A stretch of DNA of 64,000 nucleotides from Chitinophaga sp. MM2321 (GCF_964033635.1 NZ_OZ035533.1:3224001-3288000), one strand, 5' to 3'; shown: positions 38,053 to 48,285, counted from the first letter of the stretch. The notes: generated from the sequence alone by a model not told the origin. Numbers and translations are program-made.

Positions 38053-39111
38053 CTATTTCAGGTACTGCTTATAAAACTCATTCAGTTTTTTCAAAGAGTA
38101 TTTCATGTATTGGGGTTGGTCATACAGATCAACATGATTCGCTCCAGGAACCACGTACAATTCTTTAGGCTCTTTTGCTTTTGAATAGGCATCTTCACTA
38201 AAATATTTCGATACTGCTTTTTCTCCTGCAATAAATAACAGTGGTCGTGGCGAAATGGTTTCAATCTGTGCAAAAGGAAAGAAATTCATCATCGGTGCAA
38301 GGCTGGTGTAAGAATACCAGGCGGTTGAGTTAGGATGATTTCCTCTTGGTGTATCGTAGTAATCCAAAAACTCACGGGCAAATTCAGGTGTAGTGGAATC
38401 TACTTTTTCGGGTAATGCACGGATATCTTTTCGCTGCGCTCCGGCAAATTCTCTGGTGCGTTGTTCACCGATTTCATCCAAGGTTTTCATTCTTTGCTCA
38501 AATGGAATGATATCACCGACCCCTTGTCTGCGGGCACGCCCCATATCATACATACTCACTGTTGCAAGTGCCTTTATACGATGGTCTATCGCAGTTGCAG
38601 CCACAGAATAGCCACCGCTGGCACATACGCCCAATACGCCAATGCGGTTTTTATCTACCAACACATGATTGCTCAGAAAATCGATAGCTGCACTAAAATC
38701 CTCAACTTTCATTTCCGGAGATTCGATATGACGGGGATATCCACCACTTTCTCCAATAAACACGGGATCGTAAGCTAAGGTTACATAACCCAGTTCCGCT
38801 AATTTTTGGGCATGCAGACCTGAAGTCTGTTCCTTTACACCACCAAAAGGAGGACCTACAACGATGGCCGCGTACTTCTTATTGACATCATAATTTGGTG
38901 GCAGAAATAAATTAGCCACTATATTGATCTGAAACCGGTTCTGGTAAGCAACTTTTTGAATTTTCACACCGTTTTCAGCATCCCTTAAAGGATAAATTTT
39001 TGTATTCAAAAATTCGGCAGGATTCTTATTTTCCACTGGAATCTGCGCATTTACATGTTGAATAATTACTGTTGATATAATTAATGCGATTAATAATGTT
39101 GTCTTTTTCAT
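38053..39111 (-). CDS. Secreted alpha/beta hydrolase
   Basis: 352 residues, signal peptide LLIALIISTVIIQHVNAQ. The alpha/beta-hydrolase fold is recognised by YAAIVVGPPFGGVKEQ (oxyanion region), the nucleophile elbow GVLGVCASGGYSVAAT (Ser in C-A-S-G-G) and the late PGANHVDLYDQP with the catalytic His. Its closest recognisable group is the dienelactone hydrolase / YcjY-like hydrolases. The natural ester or amide substrate is unknown. It is 15 bp downstream of the carboxymuconolactone-decarboxylase-like gene, so they are probably co-transcribed. Confidence 0.82.
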   Translation of the reverse strand: MKKTTLLIALIISTVIIQHVNAQIPVENKNPAEFLNTKIYPLRDAENGVKIQKVAYQNRFQINIVANLFLPPNYDVNKKYAAIVVGPPFGGVKEQTSGLHAQKLAELGYVTLAYDPVFIGESGGYPRHIESPEMKVEDFSAAIDFLSNHVLVDKNRIGVLGVCASGGYSVAATAIDHRIKALATVSMYDMGRARRQGVGDIIPFEQRMKTLDEIGEQRTREFAGAQRKDIRALPEKVDSTTPEFAREFLDYYDTPRGNHPNSTAWYSYTSLAPMMNFFPFAQIETISPRPLLFIAGEKAVSKYFSEDAYSKAKEPKELYVVPGANHVDLYDQPQYMKYSLKKLNEFYKQYLK

Positions 39112-39126
39112 ACTATTCTTAAAATT

Positions 39127-39852
39127 TTACTTCTTACTTTTCAGGACTTCGTCCAACACTTTTTGCGCTACTTTTGCTTCTTTTTTACCAATAGTTGATT
39201 GAATGATCCCTACAAATTGTTGCAACTGTTCCGGCTTTAAACCAACATTCAGACAAATATTCAAATGGGAGCGCAACATGGGTTCCACGCCACCAATACT
39301 GCTGAGGACCGATACGGTTACTAATTCTCTATCTGAATACGTCAGTACATCCCGTTCAAAAATATCGGCAAACAGGTGCTCTTTGAGAAATACTTCTATT
39401 ACCGGAGCAAATGCTGCATACCCGGTTTTCGGCCCCGTCTCCTGCACACCGGTTAATTCTTCCAATATCGCCTTACCCCGATCGTACTTGCTGCGTTCAG
39501 CATTAATTGGAGAGGCTTCAGCACCTATCACATCATTGATACCTTTGGCCTTGCGCTCATCCAATACGGTCATAAAAGTCTGCAATCCCCGAATGCTACG
39601 GGGAAATCCGGCGTAAGCATAGAGATGAACAATGACTTCCTTGATCTGGTTAACCGTCAATCCTGCTTCAAGGCCGGCATTCAATGCTGTTTTTAGCTTT
39701 GCCAGATCACCTTTTGCCGTAACTGCCGCAATACCAATAATGCTTTGTTGTTTGGCGCTTAATGTCATATTTTCACCCAGATTGCTTTGCGCTTTCAGCA
39801 TAAAGGAAACAGCACTTAATATGATAACTAATCCGATAAAGATCTTTCTCAT
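39127..39852 (-). CDS. Carboxymuconolactone decarboxylase (CMD/AhpD) family protein with signal peptide
   Basis: 241 residues. A signal peptide ends near LKAQ. Two CMD repeats follow: LSAKQQSIIGIAAVTAKGDLAKLKTALNAGLEAGLTVNQIKEVIVHLYAYAGFPRS and, in the second half, FERDVLTYSDRELVTVSVLSSIGGVEPMLRSHLNICLNVGLKPEQLQQFVGII. The CxxC redox pair of AhpD is absent, so it is not a peroxidase-reductase. An export signal on a CMD protein is unusual. It lies 13 bp after the NTF2-like gene and 15 bp before the hydrolase, within one operon. Confidence 0.85.
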   Translation of the reverse strand: MRKIFIGLVIILSAVSFMLKAQSNLGENMTLSAKQQSIIGIAAVTAKGDLAKLKTALNAGLEAGLTVNQIKEVIVHLYAYAGFPRSIRGLQTFMTVLDERKAKGINDVIGAEASPINAERSKYDRGKAILEELTGVQETGPKTGYAAFAPVIEVFLKEHLFADIFERDVLTYSDRELVTVSVLSSIGGVEPMLRSHLNICLNVGLKPEQLQQFVGIIQSTIGKKEAKVAQKVLDEVLKSKK

Positions 39853-39865
39853 TTTTGATAAGTTT

Positions 39866-40321
39866 CTAATGATTGTTATTGGTGGAAGGCGTCAGTAGCC
39901 TGGTAAACGATAACGAGCCTAATTTCCAGGTTCCGTTTTGTTTGATATAGACTTCCGTCACCATAAATGGGTTGGTCACTTCGTTTCCACCAACAACGGC
40001 TAACAAATCAATTCTATTTAAAAGGATGGCAGTATTATCAATTACATGCACAGATACTTCATGGATGTCTGCTTTCTTGTACCAGATACCTCCGCTTTTG
40101 ATTACACTGAGTTCCTGTTCTTTTCCCCAGGAGCCACCCATGTGGACGAACACGGATTTCTCGTGAAAGAGACTATCCAGCGTAGCTGTATTTTTATCCG
40201 CCATCCACTGCCACTTTTCTTTGGAAAGATGAATGATTTCCTGGTCCGTGGAAGAACTTTGTGCAAAGGACCATTGTACACTCATAAGGATTAAAAAGAG
40301 TCCGAGCATTAATGCTTTCAT
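39866..40321 (-). CDS. NTF2-like (DUF4440/SnoaL) secreted protein
   Basis: 151 residues, signal peptide MKALMLGLFLILMSVQWSFAQ. The rest has the cone-shaped NTF2 fold pattern: DQEIIHLSKEKWQWMADKNTATLDSLFHEKSVFVHMGGSWGKE, then VHVIDNTAILLNRIDL and FMVTEVYIKQNGTWKLGSLSFTRL. Members bind small ligands or act as isomerases; no activity can be assigned. It is the first gene of the operon NTF2-CMD-hydrolase-cupin, with a motif (40353-40380) shared with the AraC promoters directly upstream. Confidence 0.8.
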   Translation of the reverse strand: MKALMLGLFLILMSVQWSFAQSSSTDQEIIHLSKEKWQWMADKNTATLDSLFHEKSVFVHMGGSWGKEQELSVIKSGGIWYKKADIHEVSVHVIDNTAILLNRIDLLAVVGGNEVTNPFMVTEVYIKQNGTWKLGSLSFTRLLTPSTNNNH

Positions 40322-40352
40322 ACAGATAGTTATTTATAAATTTTACGGATCA

Positions 40353-40380
40353 GATTACGGAAATGACTACCAATATTACT
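40353..40380. promoter_or_regulatory. Putative AraC operator, copy 1
   Basis: 28 bp that differ at only three positions from 42456-42483. Core TACCAATATTACT. It lies 32-59 bp upstream of the NTF2-like gene, and its end overlaps the stop of the neighbouring hydrolase gene. Confidence 0.6.
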
Positions 40381-41458
40381 TATCCAAACGTTTTTCCTTT
40401 AACCATTTCGACAGTTCGTCCGCTACCTGCATATTGTTCAGGTCTGAAAAGGGAAAGTGTGTATTGCCTTTGATACCAATTTCCGGCAAGTGTACTACCG
40501 TTGCATCGCCTCCATGTTTATTGATGGTGGCAGCCCAGATTTTCGCCATTTCAAGCCCCGAACGCCAATGGTCTTTATTCCATACGTCAGTAGGCTCCTT
40601 AGCGATATTATCGCCATAGTAAATAACAATCGGTATTTTGGTTAGCTTAAGAAAATCGGATAAGGGTATTTCCACGCCTTTCAGTTCGCCAAAAAGACCC
40701 GCTGATTTTATCGGTTGCGGCGCCTCTCCTTCGGGGAACAGGAAACTGCTGTACGGTTCGTAGGCTACAACCGCTTTTACCTTATCATTTTTGATGGCTG
40801 TAAACCAGCCCGGACCACCTCCCTGTGAATGGGTGACCAGGATACCTTCTCCGATCTTATTGAATAACCCGGAAACCGCATCCGAGATAACGTTGCCGTC
40901 AAAATTTCCTGTATTGGGGGTCATTTGCCTGAAAAACTGTTCAAGAGAAGCTGTGTCTTTCGGGAATTGAACACCTGGGAAGTAATCGGGATAATTACCG
41001 ATCCTGAATTGTGTGAACCAGAACTGTTCGTCAGGAGTTGGGATTATAGTTGCCGAAACGGTACTCTTCCCGGCATCGCCACGTCTGGGTTGGTCGAGCA
41101 GATAAACGCCAAAACCCCGCCTCAGAAAAATAGTCTGAAACCCTTCTCTTCCGTCAGGGGTGGATTCCCATGTTTTTTTGGACTGTCCGGCCCCATGCAA
41201 AAAAACCAGGGGATATTTACGGGCTTTTACCGGTATTTGATAAAAAGCATAGGCATGGTCCCCGTGAAAGGTTTGTCCCTGTGGCTTCAAGGCATTATTC
41301 ACATCGAAGGTTCCGGGTGCTGTAATCGTTGTTCCTCCGACGGCAAAGCTGCCTTGGCTGGCAATGACTAACGGGGCTTGCTTATTTTGAGCATTAAGCG
41401 ATATTGATGAAGCCAATAATGTTAATGCACCCAGATATCTCTTTAATTTCTTATTCAT
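40376..41458 (-). CDS. Secreted alpha/beta hydrolase (lipase/esterase-like)
   Basis: 360 residues, signal peptide LTLLASSISLNAQ. It has KYPLVFLHGAGQSKKTWES (oxyanion hole), GRDGFQ-like and YLLDQPRRGDAGKS segments, the nucleophile elbow ILVTHSQGGGPGWF (Ser in H-S-Q-G-G) and a C-terminal acidic/His region ending IGIKGNTHFPFSDLN. Substrate unknown. It is 64 bp downstream of the aldo/keto reductase gene on the same strand and is followed by the operator motif for the next operon. It is a different hydrolase subfamily from the one at 38053-39111. Confidence 0.82.
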   Translation of the reverse strand: MNKKLKRYLGALTLLASSISLNAQNKQAPLVIASQGSFAVGGTTITAPGTFDVNNALKPQGQTFHGDHAYAFYQIPVKARKYPLVFLHGAGQSKKTWESTPDGREGFQTIFLRRGFGVYLLDQPRRGDAGKSTVSATIIPTPDEQFWFTQFRIGNYPDYFPGVQFPKDTASLEQFFRQMTPNTGNFDGNVISDAVSGLFNKIGEGILVTHSQGGGPGWFTAIKNDKVKAVVAYEPYSSFLFPEGEAPQPIKSAGLFGELKGVEIPLSDFLKLTKIPIVIYYGDNIAKEPTDVWNKDHWRSGLEMAKIWAATINKHGGDATVVHLPEIGIKGNTHFPFSDLNNMQVADELSKWLKEKRLDK

Positions 41459-41522
41459 CTGTTAATTTTTATGTCTTTATCTGTCGGATGAAGCCTATGA
41501 TCCATTTTTGTAACTTTTAGCG

Positions 41523-42377
<855 letters not shown>

Positions 42378-42455
42378 TCAATTATTTAACTGTTCTTTAT
42401 ACAGCACTTCTGATATTGCAAAGTTCCGGTTTGCTATTGAGTGTATTAGTATACC

Positions 42456-42490
42456 GATTACGGATTTTACTACCAATATTACTGATTACA
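42456..42490. promoter_or_regulatory. Putative AraC operator, copy 2
   Basis: Contains TACCAATATTACTGATTACA (42471-42490). Bases 42456-42483 match 40353-40380 at 25 of 28 positions. The 3' part matches 45882-45901 at 16 of 20. GATTAC occurs at 42456 and again at 42484. It lies between the divergent aldo/keto reductase and araC genes. Confidence 0.65.
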
Positions 42491-42554
42491 ATGTTCCTGC
42501 TGTTTTTGTTATAGCAGAATGTTTAATTTTGTATCAGCATAAAAAGTAATAGCT

Positions 42555-43451
42555 ATGGAGCAGGCATATAATTTTGATACAGTAAGCCAATACAATGCTT
42601 TTAATAACCATGAAACTTTACATCCATTAGTCAGTATCGTTGATTTCTCAAAAGCGAAGAAAAGAACAGGTTCCCGCATGACTTTTGGACTTTACTGCAT
42701 TTTCCTCAAGGAAGTACACTGTGGAGATTTAAAGTATGGCTGTAATTATTACGACTATGAAGAAGGCACATTAGTATTCATTTCTCCCGGACAGGTACTC
42801 GATGTAGAAAACAAGGTTGATTATTACCAGCCAAAGGGACATGGCTTGGTTTTTCATCCGGACCTGATAAAAGGTACCTCTCTTGCCAAAAGTCTGAATG
42901 AGTATAGCTTTTTCAATTATAACACCAATGAGGCATTGCATTTGTCTGATAAAGAAAGGAAAATTGTTTTTGATTGCTTTTCTAAGATTGAATATGAATT
43001 AAGCCAATCCGTTGATAAGCATAGCAAAAAGTTGATTGCTTCCAATATTGAACTGTTCCTGAATTACTGTGAGCGGTTTTATGACCGTCAGTTTATTACC
43101 AGGGAGAACATCAATAAGGGAATACTGGAAAACTTTGAAGAATTACTGAATAGTTATTTCACATCCGAAAAGCCCTATAGTATTGGGCTGCCTTCTGTAG
43201 CTTACTTTGCTGATGAGCTTCATTTATCAGCCAATTATTTTGGTGATCTAATCAAAAAAGAAACAGGCAAATCTCCACAGGAGTACATCCAGAATAAGAT
43301 AATTGATATAGCTAAGAATAAGATTTTTGATACCAATAAGACAATCAACGAGATTGCATATGAATTGGGATTTAAGTATCCACAACATTTTAGCCGGTTA
43401 TTCAAAAGCCGTGTGGGTTATACGCCTAATGAGTACAGGAGTTTGAATTAA
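42555..43451 (+). CDS. AraC family transcriptional regulator (paralogue 1)
   Basis: 298 residues. The N-terminal cupin-like sensing domain includes [21 protein letters not shown] and LVFHPDLIKGT. The C-terminal double helix-turn-helix includes [36 protein letters not shown] and TINEIAYELGFKYPQHFSRLFKSRVGYTPNEYR. The same length and gapless alignment with the regulator at 45963-46859 (roughly 60% identical by eye) show they are duplicates. It is divergent from an aldo/keto reductase gene, which it probably controls. The inducing ligand is unknown. Confidence 0.92.
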   Translation: MEQAYNFDTVSQYNAFNNHETLHPLVSIVDFSKAKKRTGSRMTFGLYCIFLKEVHCGDLKYGCNYYDYEEGTLVFISPGQVLDVENKVDYYQPKGHGLVFHPDLIKGTSLAKSLNEYSFFNYNTNEALHLSDKERKIVFDCFSKIEYELSQSVDKHSKKLIASNIELFLNYCERFYDRQFITRENINKGILENFEELLNSYFTSEKPYSIGLPSVAYFADELHLSANYFGDLIKKETGKSPQEYIQNKIIDIAKNKIFDTNKTINEIAYELGFKYPQHFSRLFKSRVGYTPNEYRSLN

Positions 43452-43482
43452 TAACTCCCAGCGATCGGATTAAGTAAAATTC

Positions 43483-43511
43483 ATAGCTATTATTCAATGT
43501 TAGCTATTTTT
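43483..43511 (+). terminator. Possible terminator after araC paralogue 1
   Basis: Stem ATAGCTA (43483-43489) / TAGCTAT (43501-43507) with an 11-base loop, followed by a short T run. Low GC makes it weak. Confidence 0.4.
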
Positions 43512-43517
43512 GGTACT

Positions 43518-44003
43518 TTAGTCCGCTTCAAAAACAACTTTTATAGTTCCCGAACCAAGCGCAGTTGCCAGACCAGCTGTATCTTCCACACTCCCAATTT
43601 TTGTATAGCTGTATGAGGTTGAAAACGCTTTATAAAACAATACTAACGTCCTTGAGCCATAAAGCATAATATCTCCATTTTTTATTATTCCTGGGTTAGA
43701 AGAATTTATAGGGAGATTTTTTGACAAGTCGAAAAATTTTTCATTTCCGTTCAGTTCAACCATTTCAATGGTCATTGGCAACATCTCTATGAGGGCTTTC
43801 GCTGAATTATTGTCCAACAATGTTGCTGTAAAGGTTTTCGAATTAATGCTGATCTTTATTTTTCGATTCATAGTATCCTTGTTATCATTATTGCTTTCTG
43901 TTTTTTTGCTTCCGGAAGCAGGGCCACCGCTTCTATCGCAGGATGACGCACTGTTTATAACAGTTGATATAGCCAAAAGGAAGATTAACAATGAATGTTT
44001 CAT
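43518..44003 (-). CDS. Cyclophilin-like fold lipoprotein
   Basis: 161 residues. A signal peptide ends at NSASSC, a likely lipobox. After a Ser/Asn/Lys-rich linker, the domain MNRKIKISINSKTFTATLLDNNSAKALIEMLPMTIEM...FFDLSKNLP...IKNGDIMLYGSRTLVLFYK...YTKIGSVEDTAGLATALGSGTIKVVFE matches the bacterial cyclophilin-like family often found beside flavodoxins and aldo/keto reductases. The active-site residues of true peptidyl-prolyl isomerases are not evident, so activity is doubtful. It converges with araC paralogue 1 and is 27 bp downstream of the alcohol dehydrogenase gene. Confidence 0.8.
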   Translation of the reverse strand: MKHSLLIFLLAISTVINSASSCDRSGGPASGSKKTESNNDNKDTMNRKIKISINSKTFTATLLDNNSAKALIEMLPMTIEMVELNGNEKFFDLSKNLPINSSNPGIIKNGDIMLYGSRTLVLFYKAFSTSYSYTKIGSVEDTAGLATALGSGTIKVVFEAD

Positions 44004-44030
44004 TCTGATTTCTTTTGTTTTATATGCTAT

Positions 44031-45215
44031 TTAAAATGTTGTTGCATCAATCACATATCTGTAACGGGCTTCTTTATTCACTACTTTATGCCAGGCATCA
44101 TTTATTTCTTCGCTTTTAATAATTTGTATCTGTGGATAGATTTTGTTTTCAGCACAATAATCCATTACTTCCTGTGTTTCAGGAATACCGCCGATAAGCG
44201 AACCGTTAAAGTTTACACGATTAAAAATCATATTGAAGTTGTTGATAGTCAATTCTCCATTAATCGGTTGCCCAACCTGTGTGAAATATCCGTAAGGTTT
44301 TACGCAAGAAATGTAATTGGACATATCGTAAGCATAAGGAACTGTAGAAATCATATAATCCATTTTGCCAAACCAGGGTTTCAATTTGTCAGGTGTATCA
44401 ACAATGATCACTTCTTTAGCACCGAACCCTTTAATGTCATTTACTTTTGATGGGGAAGTAGTAAACGCATACACTTCTGCACCTTTTGAAACTGCCAGTT
44501 TAATTGCCATATGTCCTAAACCACCAATGCCAACTACACCAATTTTATCACCTTTTTTAATTTTCATTTTCATCATTGGTGAATAAGTGGTTATTCCGGC
44601 ACAAAGCAATGGTGCTGCATATTTCAACTCAATACTTTCAGGAATTTTAATAGCGAAATGTTCTGTTATTACAATATTATTAGCATATCCACCCTGTGTA
44701 ATACCCGTTGGTGATGATTTTTCAGATGCACCGTAAGTACCTACCATTCCGGTAGTTTCGCAATGGTGCTCTTCGCCGTTTTTACAGCTTTCGCACTGCA
44801 TACAACTGTTTACCATGCAACCTACACCTGCTTTATCACCTACTTTGAATTTTGTTACATTTTTGCCGATCGCTGTAACAAGGCCTGCAATTTCGTGACC
44901 TGGAACTTGTGGATACAGTTGTTTTCCCCAATGCCCTTTGATGGTGTGGATATCAGAATGGCAAATACCGGAATATTTGATTTCAATTAAAATATCCTCA
45001 TCGCCAACTGGCCTGCGCTCAAAACTCCAAAGCCCCAATTTCCCCTGTTCGTCCTTTCCTGCATAGCCTCTTGATTTTATATTCATATTCACTGCTGTTG
45101 ATTTATTGGTTTGTGAAAAAATCTGCAAAGGGTTTGCAAGCATTATGCCTGCACCCGCCAATGTAGTTTGCTGAATAAATTTTCTTCTGGATGGTTGTTT
45201 TTTATTTTCTTCCAT
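44031..45215 (-). CDS. Zinc-type NAD(P)-dependent alcohol dehydrogenase with Tat signal
   Basis: 394 residues. The MDR family is clear: YSGICHSDIHTIKGHWG (catalytic zinc Cys), VPGHEIAGLVTAIG (His-Glu), CMQCESCKNGEEHHCE (structural zinc Cys quartet) and VGIGGLGHMAIKLA (dinucleotide-binding GxGxxG). It resembles the cinnamyl alcohol dehydrogenase / YahK group, reducing aldehydes. The N-terminus QPSRRKFIQQTTLAGAGIMLANP is a twin-arginine signal. That is odd for an enzyme needing soluble NAD(P)H; export with bound cofactor, or a role outside the cytoplasm, would have to be tested. Its start is next to the acetyltransferase stop (45218). Confidence 0.9.
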   Translation of the reverse strand: MEENKKQPSRRKFIQQTTLAGAGIMLANPLQIFSQTNKSTAVNMNIKSRGYAGKDEQGKLGLWSFERRPVGDEDILIEIKYSGICHSDIHTIKGHWGKQLYPQVPGHEIAGLVTAIGKNVTKFKVGDKAGVGCMVNSCMQCESCKNGEEHHCETTGMVGTYGASEKSSPTGITQGGYANNIVITEHFAIKIPESIELKYAAPLLCAGITTYSPMMKMKIKKGDKIGVVGIGGLGHMAIKLAVSKGAEVYAFTTSPSKVNDIKGFGAKEVIIVDTPDKLKPWFGKMDYMISTVPYAYDMSNYISCVKPYGYFTQVGQPINGELTINNFNMIFNRVNFNGSLIGGIPETQEVMDYCAENKIYPQIQIIKSEEINDAWHKVVNKEARYRYVIDATTF

Positions 45216-45217
45216 TT

Positions 45218-45793
45218 TTATCCTATATGTTTAATCTCTTTCGCCGGAACACCTCCGACAACGGTATTAGCTGGAACATCTTTGGATACTACTGCCCCAG
45301 CTGCAACAACCGCATTTTCGCCGATGGTCACTCCAGGCAAAATGGTTGCGCCAGCTCCAATCCATGCTTTTCGCCTGACGATAATGGGCTTCGTAATCAA
45401 TGCGCTTCTGTCATTGGGATCTAGGGGATGATTTTCGGTAATGAGGTTTACCTTCGGACCAATCAAAACTTCATCCTCTATGGTAATTCCTCCCATATCG
45501 AGAAAGGAACAGGCATGGTTGATAAAAACATTTTTGCCTATTTGAATAAACCTACCGAAGTTGGTATAAAAGGGCGAAAATATGATGGTAGTCTCATCTA
45601 TGGTCATACCAATGATCTCGCTCAAGTATTTACGGATCTGATCGGTATCTGTAGCCGTATTGAGCTGCTGGGAAAGCCTTATAGTATGGTTAACAACCTC
45701 ATTGATTTTAGAATATCCGGGGTCGTTTAGTCGGATAGGTCCGCCGGCTTTAAGTCTATCAAAAATATCTTTTCCGTGCATCATTGTATACAT
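45218..45793 (-). CDS. Maltose/galactoside O-acetyltransferase-like hexapeptide protein
   Basis: 191 residues. An N-terminal Mac domain (DIFDRLKAGGPIRLNDPGYSKINEVVNHT) is followed by left-handed beta-helix hexapeptide repeats (IGKNVFINHACSFLDMGGITIEDEVLIGPKVNLITENHPLDP...IGAGATILPGVTIGENAVVAAGAVVSKDVPANTVVGGVPAKEI) with the catalytic His in NHPLD. These enzymes transfer acetyl from acetyl-CoA to a sugar hydroxyl. It begins the two- or three-gene operon with the alcohol dehydrogenase and cyclophilin-like genes. It is divergent from araC paralogue 2 with a motif copy in between. Confidence 0.92.
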   Translation of the reverse strand: MYTMMHGKDIFDRLKAGGPIRLNDPGYSKINEVVNHTIRLSQQLNTATDTDQIRKYLSEIIGMTIDETTIIFSPFYTNFGRFIQIGKNVFINHACSFLDMGGITIEDEVLIGPKVNLITENHPLDPNDRSALITKPIIVRRKAWIGAGATILPGVTIGENAVVAAGAVVSKDVPANTVVGGVPAKEIKHIG

Positions 45794-45874
45794 TTATATT
45801 TGGATGTTCATTCCGATTAATTTCTATTGCAAATTTCATGATTATCAATCATATCCGCTTTATACAGAATACTG

Positions 45875-45901
45875 TTTTATTTACCAGTTTTACTGATTTT
45901 A
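45875..45901. promoter_or_regulatory. Putative AraC operator, copy 3
   Basis: Contains TACCAGTTTTACTGATTTTA (45882-45901), 16 of 20 identical to 42471-42490. It lies between the divergent acetyltransferase and araC paralogue 2 genes. Confidence 0.5.
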
Positions 45902-45962
45902 CTATAGTGTATATGTAGTACAAAGGTATGTTTGCTAAATTTGCATAGTAAAAGTTTAAACT

Positions 45963-46859
45963 ATGGAACAAGTAGAAAGGATAAATACCGTAGGGGAATA
46001 TAACCATTATGCCGGTGTAGATACGTTGCATCCGCTGGTAAGCGTCATCAATTTTAACGAAGTGCCCACTATACAGCACTTTAGGCGATATATGGGCATA
46101 TATGCTGTATTTCTGAAGAATATAAAATGCGGTGATATTACCTACGGCTGTCAACCTTACGATTATGAAGACGGGACATTGGTTTTTATATCTCCTGGGC
46201 AGGTTTATGGTATCGATAGCAAAGGTGCTGCTATAAAACCTTCCGGCTATGCCCTCCTTTTTCATCCCGACCTTATTGCAGGCACACCGTTAGGGAAAAA
46301 CATGAAAGATTATTCCTTCTTTTCATATGAAGTGAATGAAGCGTTACATCTTTCAAAAAAAGAAAGGAAGACTATCATTGACTGTCTGGAAAAAATTGCT
46401 GCTGAAATTGAGCAAAATATTGATAAGCATAGCAAAACACTGATTGTGTCAAATATTGAATTGTTTCTTAACTACTGTATGCGTTTTTATGACCGCCAGT
46501 TCATTACCCGCAGCAAGATAAATAGAGATATTTTGGTGCGTTTTGAAAATCTATTGAATGACTATTTCAAATCCGGCAGCGCACAAACATTGGGTTTACC
46601 AAGTGTAAGCTATTGTGCGGAGGAGTTGCATCTTTCACCTAATTACTTTGGCGACCTTATTAAAAAGGAAACCGGCAATACTGCGTTAGACTACATTCAG
46701 TCTAAGCTGATCAATGAAGCAAAAGAAAGGATATTTGACGCTTCTAAGTCTCTCAATGATATTGCAAATGAATTAGGGTTTAAGTATCAACAACACTTTA
46801 CCCGGCTTTTTAAACAAAAAACAGGTATAACGCCTAATGAGTACAGGAATTTGAATTAA
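45963..46859 (+). CDS. AraC family transcriptional regulator (paralogue 2)
   Basis: 298 residues, same layout as the regulator at 42555: cupin-type N-terminal domain ([34 protein letters not shown]) and a C-terminal double helix-turn-helix ([63 protein letters not shown]). It is divergent from the acetyltransferase / alcohol dehydrogenase operon. Its stop codon overlaps, on the opposite strand, the premature end of a DUF2200 remnant, marking a junction between unrelated DNA segments. Confidence 0.92.
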   Translation: MEQVERINTVGEYNHYAGVDTLHPLVSVINFNEVPTIQHFRRYMGIYAVFLKNIKCGDITYGCQPYDYEDGTLVFISPGQVYGIDSKGAAIKPSGYALLFHPDLIAGTPLGKNMKDYSFFSYEVNEALHLSKKERKTIIDCLEKIAAEIEQNIDKHSKTLIVSNIELFLNYCMRFYDRQFITRSKINRDILVRFENLLNDYFKSGSAQTLGLPSVSYCAEELHLSPNYFGDLIKKETGNTALDYIQSKLINEAKERIFDASKSLNDIANELGFKYQQHFTRLFKQKTGITPNEYRNLN

Positions 46860-46963
46860 ATTTCATCTACTTCATCTTTTGTGCGGCCTTTTTTCTCCGC
46901 TTTTTGAATGTAATGTGGATAAACACTTGCAAAAGACATTTTATATGAGACCTTATTCCCCAC
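46856..46963 (-). pseudogene. Remnant of a DUF2200 family gene
   Basis: The minus-strand reading contains [11 protein letters not shown] and [14 protein letters not shown], which match the conserved N-terminal half of DUF2200 proteins (normally about 110-120 residues). It stops at codon 36, exactly at the end of araC paralogue 2. The expected continuation and the first residues are missing, and no ATG precedes the match except the internal Met. DUF2200 has no known function. Confidence 0.7.
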
Positions 46964-46976
46964 AAATTATATTGTT

Positions 46977-47012
46977 ATGATAACTGTCAAGAAAACACCT
47001 GATGACCGTCAT
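46977..47012. promoter_or_regulatory. Paired TGA-N6-TCA operators upstream of ackA-xfp
   Basis: Two Fnr/Crp-like palindromes: ATGATAACTGTCAA (46977-46990) and CTGATGACCGTCAT (46999-47012). Centres are 22 bp apart. The downstream one is centred 29.5 bp before a TAnnTTTG-like element at 47035-47042. Confidence 0.7.
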
Positions 47013-47034
47013 TGTAATACGATTAGCAAAGCAG

Positions 47035-47042
47035 GAGCTTTG
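47035..47042 (+). promoter_or_regulatory. Probable -7 promoter element of ackA-xfp
   Basis: GAGCTTTG matches TAnnTTTG at 5 of 6 fixed bases, 31 bp before the ackA start. Its distance to the proximal palindrome equals that at three other promoters in the island. Confidence 0.5.
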
Positions 47043-47073
47043 AACCTGTTTACCAACACCTAAATACGTTACT

Positions 47074-48285
47074 ATGCTATTAGTTGTCAATGGTGGCTCG
47101 TCCAGCATCAAATTTGCCATTTTCAAACAAACGGAACAACCAGAAAAGGTTTTTTCCGGGCAAATTGATCACATTGGCAAAACGACTATTAGTTTCAAGA
47201 CCCTAAAAGCTGACAGCCAGTTAGCAGAGACTATTCAGCTTGATACTGCTAATGATTATCCTTCAATTATTAATTACCTGGCAAAATGGTTGGAACGCCA
47301 AATGGATGTTGAAAAAATAACCGCCATTGCTCATAGGATCGTTCATGGCATGCAACACACTGCTCCTACTGTTATTACCGAAGCTCTTCTGGCATCGTTA
47401 AAACAGATTATTCCTTATGATCCGGATCATCTTCCAAATGAAATCAACCTGATTGAAGTTTTCCAGCAATATTTTCCGGGCACAGTTCAGGTTGCCTGTT
47501 TTGATACTGCTTTTCACCAAACAATGCCCCGTGTGGCCAGGTTGTTACCCATACCACGGCGTTTTGAAAGCCAAGGAATCAGCCGGTACGGCTTTCATGG
47601 CTTATCCTATCAGTACCTGATTCAGGCATTAGAAAAAACAGCCGGTAAGGATGTTGCCAATGGCCGTGTAATATTGGCGCACCTGGGCAATGGGGCCAGT
47701 TTAGCCGCTGTTCATCACGGGCAAAGTATGGATACCAGTATGGCTTTTACCCCAGCCGCCGGTATCCCAATGAGCAGTAGAAGTGGTGACCTTGACCCAG
47801 GCGTGGCGTGGTATATCATGAAATCCGGAAATCTGTCTCCTGATCAATTCAACCAACTTATTAACCATGAATCAGGGTTACTGGGAATTGCAGAAACCAG
47901 TGGCGATATGGCAGATTTACTTGTACGGGAAAGCACCGATTTCAGAGCCAAAGAAGCTGTGGACCTGTTTTGTTATGAGGTCAAAAAAAAGATCGGCGCC
48001 TATGCAGCGGCGCTGGGCGGCATTGATACATTGATATTTTCCGGTGGTATCGGGGAAAACGCTCCCGGCATCAGACAACGGATTTGTGAAAATTTAGACT
48101 TCCTGGGAATTAAACTGGATGCCCGAAGCAATCAGGAGAACAATAAGATTATATCTGTTGATACCGGAAAAGTTACTATCAGGATCATATCAACGGATGA
48201 AGCATGGATGATGGCACAAATAGTTAATAAAATGATCCGTGATGGAATAATATCGTTATCAGGAAAAACTTATCAAAATGAATAA
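47074..48285 (+). CDS. ackA: Acetate kinase
   Basis: 403 residues, full length. It interconverts acetyl phosphate + ADP and acetate + ATP. Family blocks: [17 protein letters not shown] (phosphate-binding), [52 protein letters not shown] and [14 protein letters not shown]. The next gene is phosphoketolase, overlapping by 8 bp, so the acetyl phosphate made by phosphoketolase is converted to ATP by its own kinase. This gives substrate-level ATP from pentose or fructose phosphates without oxygen. Two TGA-N6-TCA palindromes precede the operon. Confidence 0.97.
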   Translation: MLLVVNGGSSSIKFAIFKQTEQPEKVFSGQIDHIGKTTISFKTLKADSQLAETIQLDTANDYPSIINYLAKWLERQMDVEKITAIAHRIVHGMQHTAPTVITEALLASLKQIIPYDPDHLPNEINLIEVFQQYFPGTVQVACFDTAFHQTMPRVARLLPIPRRFESQGISRYGFHGLSYQYLIQALEKTAGKDVANGRVILAHLGNGASLAAVHHGQSMDTSMAFTPAAGIPMSSRSGDLDPGVAWYIMKSGNLSPDQFNQLINHESGLLGIAETSGDMADLLVRESTDFRAKEAVDLFCYEVKKKIGAYAAALGGIDTLIFSGGIGENAPGIRQRICENLDFLGIKLDARSNQENNKIISVDTGKVTIRIISTDEAWMMAQIVNKMIRDGIISLSGKTYQNE

